From: Endocalyx cinctus
Lineage: Eukaryota > Ascomycota > Sordariomycetes > Amphisphaeriales > Apiosporaceae
Direction: 5' to 3'
DNA length: 64,000 bases
Assembly: GCA_001600455.1 (NCBI GenBank)
Contig: BCKC01000002.1
Location: 5,669,682-5,733,681 of the forward strand
The translations under genes and the position numbers were made by a program. This document shows, in pieces, positions 10,956 through 22,012 of the stretch. Every line of letters starts with the position of its first letter. The first letter of the stretch is position 1. Under the pieces are notes generated by a model. That model was not told the DNA's origin. It did no database searches and worked only from the letters and a program-made list of their open reading frames with translations.

Positions 10956-13900
10956 ATGTCTCGTCTTTCGACGCCATGTTCTATGGCTGTCGAGGACGCT
11001 TTTGGTCCTAGTGTGGCCTCGTCCTGTGTTGGCGGTTTTGACTTCACTCTCCTTTTTGAGGAGAGCATTCTCACAGTCTTACCCCTCGGTATTGCGAGTA
11101 AGTAGTTTGTACCGTAGATTGGTTTTTAAAACTCTCTTCTAACCATCATTTCCAGTCCTATGGGCCTTCTTACGCCTTTTCGTTTTGTCGAAAGAAACTG
11201 TCAAAGTCCGGGGATCATGGCTTCTGACTTTGAAAACGGTAAGAAGAAAATCAGCTGATATACCCCCCTGATTCTAACAACTTACTTACCTTGATATAGG
11301 TTCTGTTTTCTGCATACATCATCCTTCAAGCCACATTATTGGCTGTTTGGGTTGCACATGATATACCTAAAACTAGGCTTACCGTTGCCTGTATTATTTT
11401 AACTATCATCGGCTACTTAATTCTCTGGCCTGTCTCCTATTTGGAACATACCCGCTCCACACGCCCATCCACACTACTCTCAATCTACTTGGGATTATCC
11501 CTTCTCCTTGATCTTGCCCGCGTACGCACCTTATTCTTCATACCGGACCATCAGGCGATTGCCCCACTATTTCTTGCCGGTTTCATCGTCAAGATTTTCC
11601 TTCTTTCGCTCGAGATCTCCTCGAAACGAAGCCTTTTCCGTCCCAACTTCGCCAAAGTCCCCCCTGAAGAATCTAGCGGTATCTTCAACAGGGCCTTATT
11701 CGTTTGGCTGAATAATCTCTTTTTCAGGGGATTCAGATCGTTATTAAATGTTGATACGTTGATGCCTCTAGATAAACAGCTACTGTCCGCGTCGAAACCT
11801 ACGGAACTTATCGAGCGGTGGGATAGAGGTAATTATTACTTGAAATATTCAAATTTAGGCTTAAAGAGAATCGATGACTGACGCAGTTGAGCTTCGTAGC
11901 CGATAAATCGAGTAAGAATGCTCTATTATGGACGTTCTTGTGGCACTATAAATGGCGCGTTCTCGAAGGCGTCTTTCCACGGCTGGCGTATACAGGTTTT
12001 ATTTTTGCGCAGCCATTCCTTCTCGAGCGTGTTCTTGACTTTGTGTCGAACCGCGATCTCGAAAAGGATGAGACAGGGTATGGTCTGATAGGCGCCTACG
12101 CGCTGGTTTATATCGGTATTGCTGTTCGTTAAACCCCCCCTCCCCCCAATTGCCCCCTTTATTCAATTTCGAAGCTTACCCACTATTTCAGATATTATAT
12201 GCCGTTTATCAACACAAAACCTACCGGCTCCTCACCTTGTTTCGTGGTAGCTTGGTCACGATGATCTTCAGCAAGACCCTTCGCATCAACTCTTATGCGA
12301 TTGCAGATGCGGAAGCAATCACGTTGATGAGTGCTGATATCGACCGTATCGGAATTAGCATGCCTTTACTACATGAGGTGTATGCCAGCGTCATTGAGAT
12401 TGCACTGGCCCTTTGGCTATTGTATAGAATTCTCGGTATAGCAGTTATAGCTCCAATTATTTGGATTACAAGTATGACCATCCTCTTCCTCTCTTGACTT
12501 CCCTACCCACATCTTGGATGTTTACAATTGCACAATTACTAACGACAATACAGTCTGCCTGATTGCTGGTCTACCGCTGGCCACCCTGGCCGGTGATGCC
12601 CAAGTTCCGTGGCTTGAAGCCATCGAGGAACGTCTTGCTGTAACGGCCAAGGCACTCAAAGCTATGAAAGCTGTCAAGATGACAGGTTTAGCCGATCTCA
12701 TGTCTGAGGCGATCCGAGACTTAAGAACAGAAGAAATTCAAGCATCCTTCCGTTATAGGTTGTTAAATATCCTTGTAACTGTATCTTGTAAGCACTATTG
12801 ATAAAATTCATAATATATCATAGGAACTGACGAAATTTATCTCAATCTAGACTTCGCATCTTCTGCATTGGCCCCGGTATGGGCGTTCGGTGTTTACATC
12901 CTATTAGCCAGGGCTAGGAATACGAAGACGCTGACCGAACCCATTGCTTTTTCCGCTTTAAGTCTATTTGAACTGCTTAATCAACCGTTAATACACATCG
13001 TAGACGGTACCGAACATATTCAGACCGTCGTTAATTCATTTAACCGCATTCAGGAATATCTAACGGACGAAGAGCGGGAAGATAACCGGCTTACTCCGGC
13101 CGGACGGTCTTCTTCGTTAAAGGAAAAAGAAAAATTCAGCCAGGAATTGGAAAGCGAAGAAATACCCCTGAGAGAAGACCAGACGTCCATTCCGATGACC
13201 TCTTTAACCGTACCCAAGCTTGCAGCTACGGTGGAGAGCGCATCTGCTCGATACTCTGCAGACGGCCAGAATATCCTTGAAAATCTCAGCTTCGAGATTC
13301 CCCGCGGCCAAACGACGATGATTTACGGTCCGGTGGGATCGGGCAAGTCCACGATTCTCAAGCTGTTACTAGGAGAGATCCAGGCCAATGTGGGGTCGGT
13401 CTCCACCTGCTTCTCGAGGGCCGCTTTCTGTCCGCAGTCGCCGTGGATTACCTGGGGTACTATCCGAGACAACATCCTCGGCATGTCCGCCTTGGAGAAG
13501 CTATGGTACGACACGGTTGTGCGATCCTGCGCCCTTTCCATAGATTTTATGGAATTACCCCTCGGCGATCAGACGCAGACCGGTACTAGTGGATCGAGGC
13601 TAAGCGGCGGCCAACAGATGCGCGTCTCACTCGCACGCGCTCTCTACTCTAGAAACCCCGTCATGGTTTTCGACGATGTGTTGACCGGGCTGGATCGGAC
13701 TACCGAGAGGAGTATTCTGGATTCTGTCTTTGGACCCGACGGACTTTTGAAGAAGCTGGGAACAACCACCGTGATGGCGACTAACTCGGCGAACCACCTA
13801 CATTACGCAGATCACATCATGGTCATTGACGATAACGGTCGAATCATTCAACAGGGTGCGCCGGGGAGCATATTGTCCGCGTCATCTACGACTGGTGTGG

Positions 13901-16140
13901 GTAAGAGCTTGGAGAATACTAAAAACTCTAAAGAAAATTCGCATACGACCTCGCGTCCGGAGTTGGAGCTTAGTGACGAGACTCGTCAAGAGATCGGACT
14001 GCAACTCGAGCCCGACCCACTCGACACGAGTCGTCAAGCTGGTGATTTGAAGATTTACGCTTATTACGCTAATACGGCTGGGTGGTGGCGTATCTTAGCC
14101 TATCTCGTGGCTTGTACTACTTTTTCTTTCGGTTTCACGTTTCCTTGTAAGTCTTTTTTTCTCCTGTCTCTGCGGAGGCCGGGATTACTATATAATTAAA
14201 AGAGGGGCTATCGGCTTGACTACGTACTAACGGTGGATTTTCTTATTTTTAGCTTTATGGATCAATCTATGGACAAATGCGAACGAATCTCAACCTTACG
14301 AAAATATTGGTTACTGGCTTGGTATTTACGGCTTTCTCGCCGCCCTCACTTTGATAGGTTGCGCTGCGGCTGATCTGTAAGTTTGAGAACGCGTTGATTT
14401 ACGCACTTGAATTCGAATTCCCATTAACAGTATTGCACCGCAGTATTTTCAACTTAAATGTTGTCCCTACGACATCTCGAAAGTTCCACGAGTCGCTTTT
14501 GACTACTACTATGCGGTATGAATCCTTTTTGGTAAAATCCTATATGAAACCCACATTTTCGCTAACATGTCTTGGCAGAGCGCAAACATCCACGCTTACG
14601 TCAACCAACGCTGGACAAACGATCAACAGGTATGCGACTTGTCTCTTTATCTCTTTCAATTGATCACCGAGCCTACTGACATTTTTTCAAGATTTAATCA
14701 GGATCTAGAACTGATCGACAACGACCTCCCCAAAGCAGCGGATCAGACCGTCTTCCAATTCATAACAGCTATCATCTCTAGCGTCCTCGTCTTTATCGGC
14801 TCCGGCTACGCCGCCGCCACGATCCCTCTGATTATCATCCTCCTGGGTTTAATCCAACTGTACTACTTACGAACATCCAGGCAGTTACGAATTTTAGACA
14901 TCGAAGCCAAGGCCCCACTATTCTCTCAATTCCTCGAGACCCTAAGCGGCGTAGCCTGCATCCGCGCGTTCGGGTGGACCGACCAATATCTCCAACGCTG
15001 CCGGGAAGCGCTCGACACCTCGCAGAGGCCGTACTACCTCCTCTGGTGCATCCAGCGATGGCTCACGCTCGTTTTGGACCTCTTCGTCGCCGGGGTCGCC
15101 ATCTTGCTCGTCGCGCTCGCGACCAGCGTGTCGAACGGCAAGACCGGGTTCCTGGGCGCCGCGCTGTTCAACATCGTCACCTTCAGCACGACTCTTCAGA
15201 CGCTGGTGACGGAGTGGACCCAGGTCGAGACGGCGATCGGGGCCGTCAGCAGGATTCGGTCGTACGTGTCCGACGTCAAGGACGAGAACCTGCCGGGAGA
15301 GGAGGACGGCGAGGTGCCGGATGAGAGCTGGCCGAGGGAGGGAGGTGTGGCGTTTAAGGATGTCACGGCTTCGTACGATTCGACTCTTCAGGATCCGGTC
15401 TTGAAAAAGGTTAGCCTCTCGATTGCGCCGGGCGAGAAGGTCGCTATCTGTGGCCGGACTGGAAGGCAAGTGGTGTATTCTTTCCGAAAACTACTATCAT
15501 ATACTAACTGCTCATTAGTGGTAAATCATCTTTAATCTCAACTCTTCTCCGCCTGTTAGACCTCGAATCCGGCAGTATCACTATCGACGGTGTCGATATC
15601 TCGGCCATTCCTAGACAGCTCGTTCGTCGGCGGATCAATACAGTGTCGCAAGAGCCATTCTTTCTTCACGGCACTGTGCGCGAAAATATCGACCCGTTCG
15701 GAACGGCGACGGATGAGCGCATCGCCGAGGTGCTGCGATCCATGGGCATGTGGGAGCTATTCTGCGAATCTCGCGGCGAGGATAAGGGTATCGACTCCGA
15801 CATGGACGAAGAGACGCTCTCCCACGGCCAACGGCAGCTCTTCTGCCTCGGCCGCGCCGTCATCCGGTCTTCGGAAAGCAGCATCGTCGTCATGGACGAA
15901 GCTATGAGCAGCGTCGACGCCGAGACGGAAAAGCTGATGCAGAAGATCGTGGAGGACGAGTTCCGCGACCGCACCATCTTAGCCGTGGTGCACAAACTAC
16001 ATACCATCCTCGACTTCGATCGCATCGTTTTGCTCGATAGAGGATCCATCGTCGAGACCGGTAACCCGAGAGAGTTACTTTCTAGGGAAGATTCGGCTTT
16101 TAGAGAATTGTATTATAAGATGAGGGATGCGATGGAGTAA
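10956..16140 (+). CDS. ABCC-type (MRP-like) multidrug/metabolite ABC transporter, 12 exons
   Basis: Full-length ABCC exporter of 1476 residues, expected to pump conjugates or secondary metabolites across a membrane using ATP. Exons by splice consensus: 10956-11097, 11156-11238, 11300-11828, 11900-12123, 12192-12471, 12554-12787, 12851-14146, 14253-14376, 14444-14515, 14579-14629, 14692-15465, 15519-16140; lengths keep frame (4431 nt). An N-terminal hydrophobic TMD0-like region precedes TMD1. NBD1 has Walker [10 protein letters not shown] from residue 657, Q-loop FCPQSPW, LSGGQ at 748, and FDD at the Walker B end (Asp773 in place of the catalytic Glu); the H-loop His is Asn809. NBD2 is complete: GRTGSGKSS around 1270, LSHGQ at 1370, MDE with Glu1397, His1428. 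Only site 2 looks hydrolytic, as is usual in ABCC proteins. The intron splitting the NBD2 Walker A uses a GC-AG border, and the donor ending exon 4 (GTTCGT) is weak. The ATG at 10956 is the best start by family alignment. Likely exporter for the NRPS product, inferred from position. Confidence 0.93.
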
Positions 16141-18751
16141 TTAAATTGGGAAGTGGGCGTAAATTCATGTATTTTTTTTTTTATTTTTTTTTTTTTTGTA
16201 GATATTTCGTTGATTATAGAATTGTTGCTTTTTAACTAGATAACCTCTTTGCTGTTTAAGGACGCCTATAGAAGTAACTGTGCAAATCGAAAAAAAAAAA
16301 AAAAAAAAGATTTAGAGTCACGCTACTGGGGATACGATATCGTTAAGGATTCAAGAAGTAAATAGATAAGTACTTCTAATAAATTCTTACTGCCTAGAGC
16401 GAAAAAAGGTTACCTGATATTCTATGATATAAAACTACACATTTAGCCCGTCCATTTTCATATTCTTAAATGCTCAATAATCATGATTTCGGCAAGCCTA
16501 TAGTATAATATAGATAATAGTATTAAGAAGATGACAATATGGTCACAACAAGTTGATCGACTAAGTAAACTATCTTCGAGTAGTAACTTTTTTATAGTAT
16601 CGAAACTAATCCTGATCAAATGAAGATAGTAGTTTAAGCGAGTAGCAAATTGTTGACGTGCAAGTGATGCTTGTGTATCCCAATCTCTCGATAAGTACGG
16701 AGTGATTAAGTGAGTACTTAAATTATGGTAACTCGATATGTCTTGGGCAGTGGAGTAGCTAATTGGTCTCCAGTAAAGAGCTTTGGAATAAAAACAATTG
16801 ACCAAACCGATTTGGTGGTCAGTTACTGTACCAACTAGTGGTCAATTATCGTCACAATTACCAGACCAATTACTATACCACTTACTATACTATTAATGAA
16901 CAGTCGAAAGAAATAATTGAAATATCATACTGAGTAATGGTTGAAGTAATACCGAATAAATCTAACTTCTTCACTACATGACTGCCAGACTGCCAGACTA
17001 CCTGACTCCTTAACAAAATTTGAAACCGACTAAAATATAAGCACTGAACCTATTTCAATAAACGTAATAAACGTCAACAACGTGGCCAAGGTAAAGCGTA
17101 TAAATGTTATGGACGTGTTCTGGGTGTACAAGACCACTTTTCATCCTTTTATACGTAAACGTCAGCTCAGCATCGCCAAGACTACTAAGCTACTCCAGCT
17201 CTCCAGGTAGCCAGTCCAGCTGTGCCCAGCTGGTAGATAGGGGAAAGAATAAATTCGAGTATCCATCAGCTGTGTACAGCTGGATAGGCTACCAAAAATA
17301 GCTTAGTGGTCTTAACGATGCTGAGCTGACGATAACTTCGTCATGGCCACGGGCGCCTACCAAACACGAGTAAAATCGCGACTTGACTAATCAACAACTC
17401 AAAATCTTAACGAGTATGTATGTATATACAGTAGCTGCTATAGAAATGAATATGTATTAGTGACCGTATTGACCGTAATTGGCGGTCGGCCAAAACTCGA
17501 CTCCATCATAACGCGTAAAACGAAGAATGTGAAATTGCTTTATAATAGGATATTAAATGAAACGGAAACTCGAATAAGCCGTTTTCCTCCCAAGTCTCGT
17601 TTGATGAGGAATTATCATGTGACGATGCTGATTAGTTTTTAGAATAATTTCTAAAGTAGATATTAAAACTCGTTCTTAGTTGGTCGAGAAGAGCAAATGG
17701 AATGAAGTAACCCTGATTGTTACCATTTCGTTTTTATCAGTCATCACAGCCTAATTATTGCTTTAGAAGTTAAATATGACGGCTACAAGGAGATAAACTA
17801 AAATTATATGAGTCATTGAGTATAACGCTATCATGATGTCGCCTATACGTATGTCATCTATACAGCAGTATTATGGACTATATATCTCCCTTCTTTTCCA
17901 ACCGCTTCCATCTCTCATCGTCATCTTCTTTTAGCTTAGACGACCTGGTACATATGTACGTTGGCATCACCAACCTTTATGGAGTACCATGGTAGAGTTG
18001 GTCTACATACCTACTTAATCCTTATTTAATATAGGCTCTCTACCAACAATATTTTTTTAACATATGGTTCGAAGAGATTAATAGATGAGTTTTCAACGTC
18101 GTATAAAGACTTCGGGGTTACTATCACGTAAAACAATTAAGAATAGATATTTATCGATAAAACTTAACTTAATCGTTATTGGAACCCGCTCTTGGGAGTA
18201 TTGGTCCTCCCAAATATATCATTTGAATATGGAATCGGTTGTAATCGATCGTAGCCAGGTAGGAAACAGGGCATAGAGCAGAAAATAACGTAATGAGAAA
18301 AGAGGAAACAAAAGATTGAAAAAATGAGGACAGTAATACGATTATTAAAAGACGACATTATACTTATGTATTAGTTATTATAGTAAGTATAGGATACAAC
18401 ACGAGATTTACGGCAGGAGGGAAAGAATAAGAAGTGGCAGTTTTCACTCTCAATTAAGCAGTAAGAATGTGCAGGTGGTGAAGTTGGTTTTTCACTTAGT
18501 TCTATCAGTAATAAACCACTCTACGCCTAGGAGTGAACCTACTGGTCTACTTGTAGCTATCAGCTGCAAGTGGGAGACATTGAAGAAAACTAAAGACGAA
18601 TTGATGGATTTTATCTAGAATGGTTTTCTGAGCTAAATACAGCTCTTGAAATCGATATAATATTATTTCAGGAGAATGGAGTCGAGAAACACTATATCCC
18701 TGGGGAGCACCTTTTCGGTCTCCTCCCGCACCCTTCCAAAGTCATAGGTAG
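16141..18751. other. Intergenic region between ABC transporter and MFS transporter (convergent)
   Basis: About 2.6 kb of AT-rich DNA between two convergent genes. It begins with T- and A-rich homopolymer tracts (16170-16197, 16290-16308) in the ABC transporter 3' UTR. A cluster of 'accaatta/tggtcaatta' repeats lies at 16800-16885. A 172-bp foldback element lies at 17160-17331. No protein-coding gene is supported. Confidence 0.6.
17160..17331. mobile_element. MITE-like foldback element with long terminal inverted repeats
   Basis: The outer 32 bases (17160-17191, starting CGTCAGCTCAGCATCG) are repeated in reverse complement at 17300-17331, with 29 of 32 matching and all three mismatches C/T transitions. 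The inverted symmetry continues inward: GGTAGCC and TCCAGCTGT blocks near 17206-17225 pair with 17268-17292, so each arm is about 75-80 bp around a short A-rich centre. There is no coding capacity. I see no convincing target-site duplication. The shape is that of a non-autonomous DNA transposon. Confidence 0.6.
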
Positions 18752-20761
18752 CTAGACTCTAGCAGCGTCGACCTTCTCAGACGGTAACTGATCCGTCAAA
18801 CCAATCGAGGCCGCAATTTCGAAAAGTCTGACCTTTTCTTCATGGGCGGCCGAATCACCAAACACGACATCCAGATCCTCGAGGCTCTTGCCCTTGGTCT
18901 CCGGTACGATGAGCCAGCTGAACAAGAAGGCAAGTAAACAAAAACCGGCGAAGAAAATGTATGTGCCGTAGCCAAGGACATCTAGCATTAGCGGCGTCAC
19001 TAAACCGATGATGAAGTTACTGAACCAAGTTGCGGAGCCTGGAATTCGTCAGTTACTGATGAAATTTATGGTTCAAAGGTTTTGTGTGGTCTAGGAAGCC
19101 TGGGAAGGTAGTAGTATCACGTAGTGAGGATGTAATGTAGCAAAAAGCGATTGAGGGAAGTTAGAGAAGACCTACTTGTGATGCTCATGGCTTTTGACCT
19201 GTTTCCGAGATTGAATAGCTCTGATGGTAAAACCCAGCCTATAATTACTGTGTTAGAAATTACTTACTATCACCACACTCAACTGCCTAAGCTTACCTAT
19301 AGGAGCGAAACTATACGAGAAGTTGACATCGTAGATATAAATAAAGACGATTCCAGCATAACCAGCTGCCTTATTTGAAACAAGGGAAGTGCCATAGCCG
19401 CCGACAATGCCGCCCACGATGAGAAGGGAAATGAAAGTACCGACAGCACCACACATGAGTAGGGGTCGTCGACCAATCTTGTCAATAAGAAATAGGGCGG
19501 GAAGGGTCGAGAGCGTGTTTACTATGCCGTAGACGCCCGTCGCCAACAGTCCGTTAGTTTTTCCAGTCAGTCCCAGCTGAGAAAACATGGTTGGCGCGTA
19601 GTAGATGATGGCGTTACAGCCCATGAACTGCTGGAAAAACATAACCAAACACCCGATAGCGAGCCTCTTGAAAGCAGGCCATGTCGAAAACAGAGAACCG
19701 TACTGTGAGAGGTACAGAGAAATACCTGACTTGCCGGGGAATTTGTCCCGAGCGACGGACTCATCGAATAGGACTTCGGCTTTAATAGAAAGATACTCAA
19801 TCCTCAAGGACTCTGTGTCGGGGTGAACACGTCGGATGGTAGCTAGCGCCGCGAGTGCCTTGTTTTCATCGCGTCGCATGAGATAGAACCGTGGTGATTC
19901 CGGGAAGAATAGCATACCGACGCCCAAAATCAGGGCTGGGACGATCTGTAAGGCGAAAGGAACTCGCCAGGATGCGGAAGACTGTCCTGTGCAGCCGTTC
20001 GGACCGACGTCAGCGGAAGGATCAAAAGTCGGTTCCTCCGCCGTTCCTCCAGTGTAAGAAATGTCAGGCGCACATCTGGTTCCGCCTATGTATTGGGTTC
20101 CGTACTCAAGCCAGTAGCTGATGAGAATACCGAGGGTGATGCTCAGCTGTTGAGTAACGACCAGAGTACCACGAATTTCCGGGGTGGATACCTCCGACAT
20201 GTACATCGGCACAATCATGGTTAGCATGCCAACGGCGAGCCCGGCAACGGCACGTCCTAGTCCTGATTAGATGCGAATCTTTCCGAAGAACAACGAGGGC
20301 ATCATATCTTACCGGCAAATAGCATAGGGATCGAATTGGCACCGGCCTGAAAAGAAGATCCGATGACGAAAATAACCACGGCTATCAACATTGAGCCTTT
20401 ACGGCCGAAGCGATCGGCCAACGGGCCGTTGACGAGGGAGCCGAACCAAGCAAGCAGAAGCAACGACGATACAAACCAGCCCTTGAAGTCGCTATCTAGG
20501 TATATCCTAGGGAACTCAGCGCCGAATGACTCCATCGTCAAGACGCCTGAAACAACACCTTGATCATATCCAAACAGGAATCCTCCCAAGGATGCAAACT
20601 TCAGGATGTCAGCGAAGCTTACTATTCAAGAAGGTGTTTCGATAGAGGCTTACCGTCGACAGCGCAAATATGAATGGATTTTCGCTTAGCATCTTGAAGA
20701 TGCTCTTTCGCGGAGCTGCATCGGAGTCTTGTTGAGGGGTAGGGCTTGATTGGGTCGCCAT
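18752..20761 (-). CDS. MFS sugar transporter (SP family), 5 exons
   Basis: Predicted 569-residue, 12-TM hexose/sugar:proton symporter-type permease of the plasma membrane. Exons (minus strand): 20654-20761, 20313-20598, 19297-20262, 19176-19238, 18752-19038, in frame (1710 nt). Family signatures: GGFLFGYDQGVVSGV in TM1, DRFGRKGS after TM2, PESPRFY before the central loop, QQFMGCNAIIYYAP in TM7, DKIGRRP after TM8 and PETKGKSLEDLD at the C terminus. The loop after TM5 has a four-Cys extracellular insert of the type seen in fungal high-affinity monosaccharide transporters. It is divergent from the GH5 glycosidase 1.25 kb away, suggesting (inference only) co-use of released sugar. The substrate cannot be read from sequence. 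Confidence 0.93.
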
Positions 20762-22012
20762 GGTTGCCAATAATCAAAGCTTAGTGAAGCAACAATACCA
20801 GAAGTCGGACCGTACCAACAAGAGGACCCAGGAAGTTTTCAGGAGGAAAAAGAGAGAAGAAAAGACAGCGGGGAATGGTCACTTGATCACTTTCGAGCTG
20901 TCGTCAGATACTAATATACGCGGGTATGTATATGTGACTTGCGGGAAAAACCTTGTCTGCTCCATGGATATCAGCTGATTGGTTTTTTTTTTCCCTCTCG
21001 TTACATTACATCGTACCGGGTAGATCTCGCACATTCCATAGGTTTATCCTGGGATCCCACGTAGCGATGGAGACGAGCCTCAAGACTTGGATGGCTTTTT
21101 CTCCCCACTTCGAATTAATGGGGTCAATTACATTCAGTGTGGTCATTGGCTAAAACCAGCATTGAGACGACCGTTCCCCGTGGAGAACGACGAAGGGTAA
21201 GATGCACGGTATGGGGCATTCGGAGTTACACTACACCGACCAGATCGAAAGAGAACACTTGCCGTCGGTAGATATGGTCATGCAGTGTAACGGGTTCCCA
21301 TGGTACACCAGCACCAGATCCGCAATCATCGCGGTCGACACAATCTATAACGCCACCTTTAATAAAAACCATTTAAAGGGTTAAAGACATCCTGATTTTT
21401 ACATCTACATAGAGTAGTATAACGTGACATGTGTATCCGGCAACATGCGCGAACCGTAGTACAAGAGCTTGCGAACGTGCGGAAACTGTTGCAATGCAGC
21501 TGGTTCTTCCAAGATAATGTACTTGCAGGGGCCCTATCCATATGTCAATTACTTACGAACTATAAATTCCATTACTGATTCGTTTCCTCATCATACATCA
21601 TTCGCTACTCTGGTTTCTTGTCTTGGTTGACCTTATTACAAGATTAGTTGAATTGTGTGATGCTATTCAGAAATGAGTAGCAATGGATCCTTCGGCTATC
21701 GATGCCGAACACACTCCATAATCCATAGTATAGCCCTAATACGCTAGAAAAGATGCCCCGGAATAACCTAACAGCGCTCCGCTACACTCCACTAATTTTG
21801 ACGTATTTTAAGTCAATCAGTGGTGATATCGTCTAACCGCCAATAATAGATCGTTCTCGTGAACAATTCATACCGTATCCGTTGACGTCATCGTATTCCT
21901 GCCGCGTATCTTACTCGTGGAGCACAATATGAGAAATATTAAAGTCAGCATGATCTTTCAGTTCCAGTGGTTCTTCGACCTTTATCATCATTTGTTATAG
22001 TTTAATGTGATA
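20762..22012. promoter_or_regulatory. Divergent intergenic region between MFS transporter and GH5 glycosidase
   Basis: 1.25 kb between two outward-facing genes, so it must contain both promoters. It contains no supported gene. A TTATAG at 21995-22000 immediately before the GH5 coding start could serve as a splice acceptor, so a short upstream GH5 exon cannot be excluded. I could not identify a specific regulator site. Confidence 0.45.

Noticed and set aside
14942..15469. 175-codon minus-strand frame
   Set aside because: It is the antisense shadow of the ABC transporter's second membrane domain.
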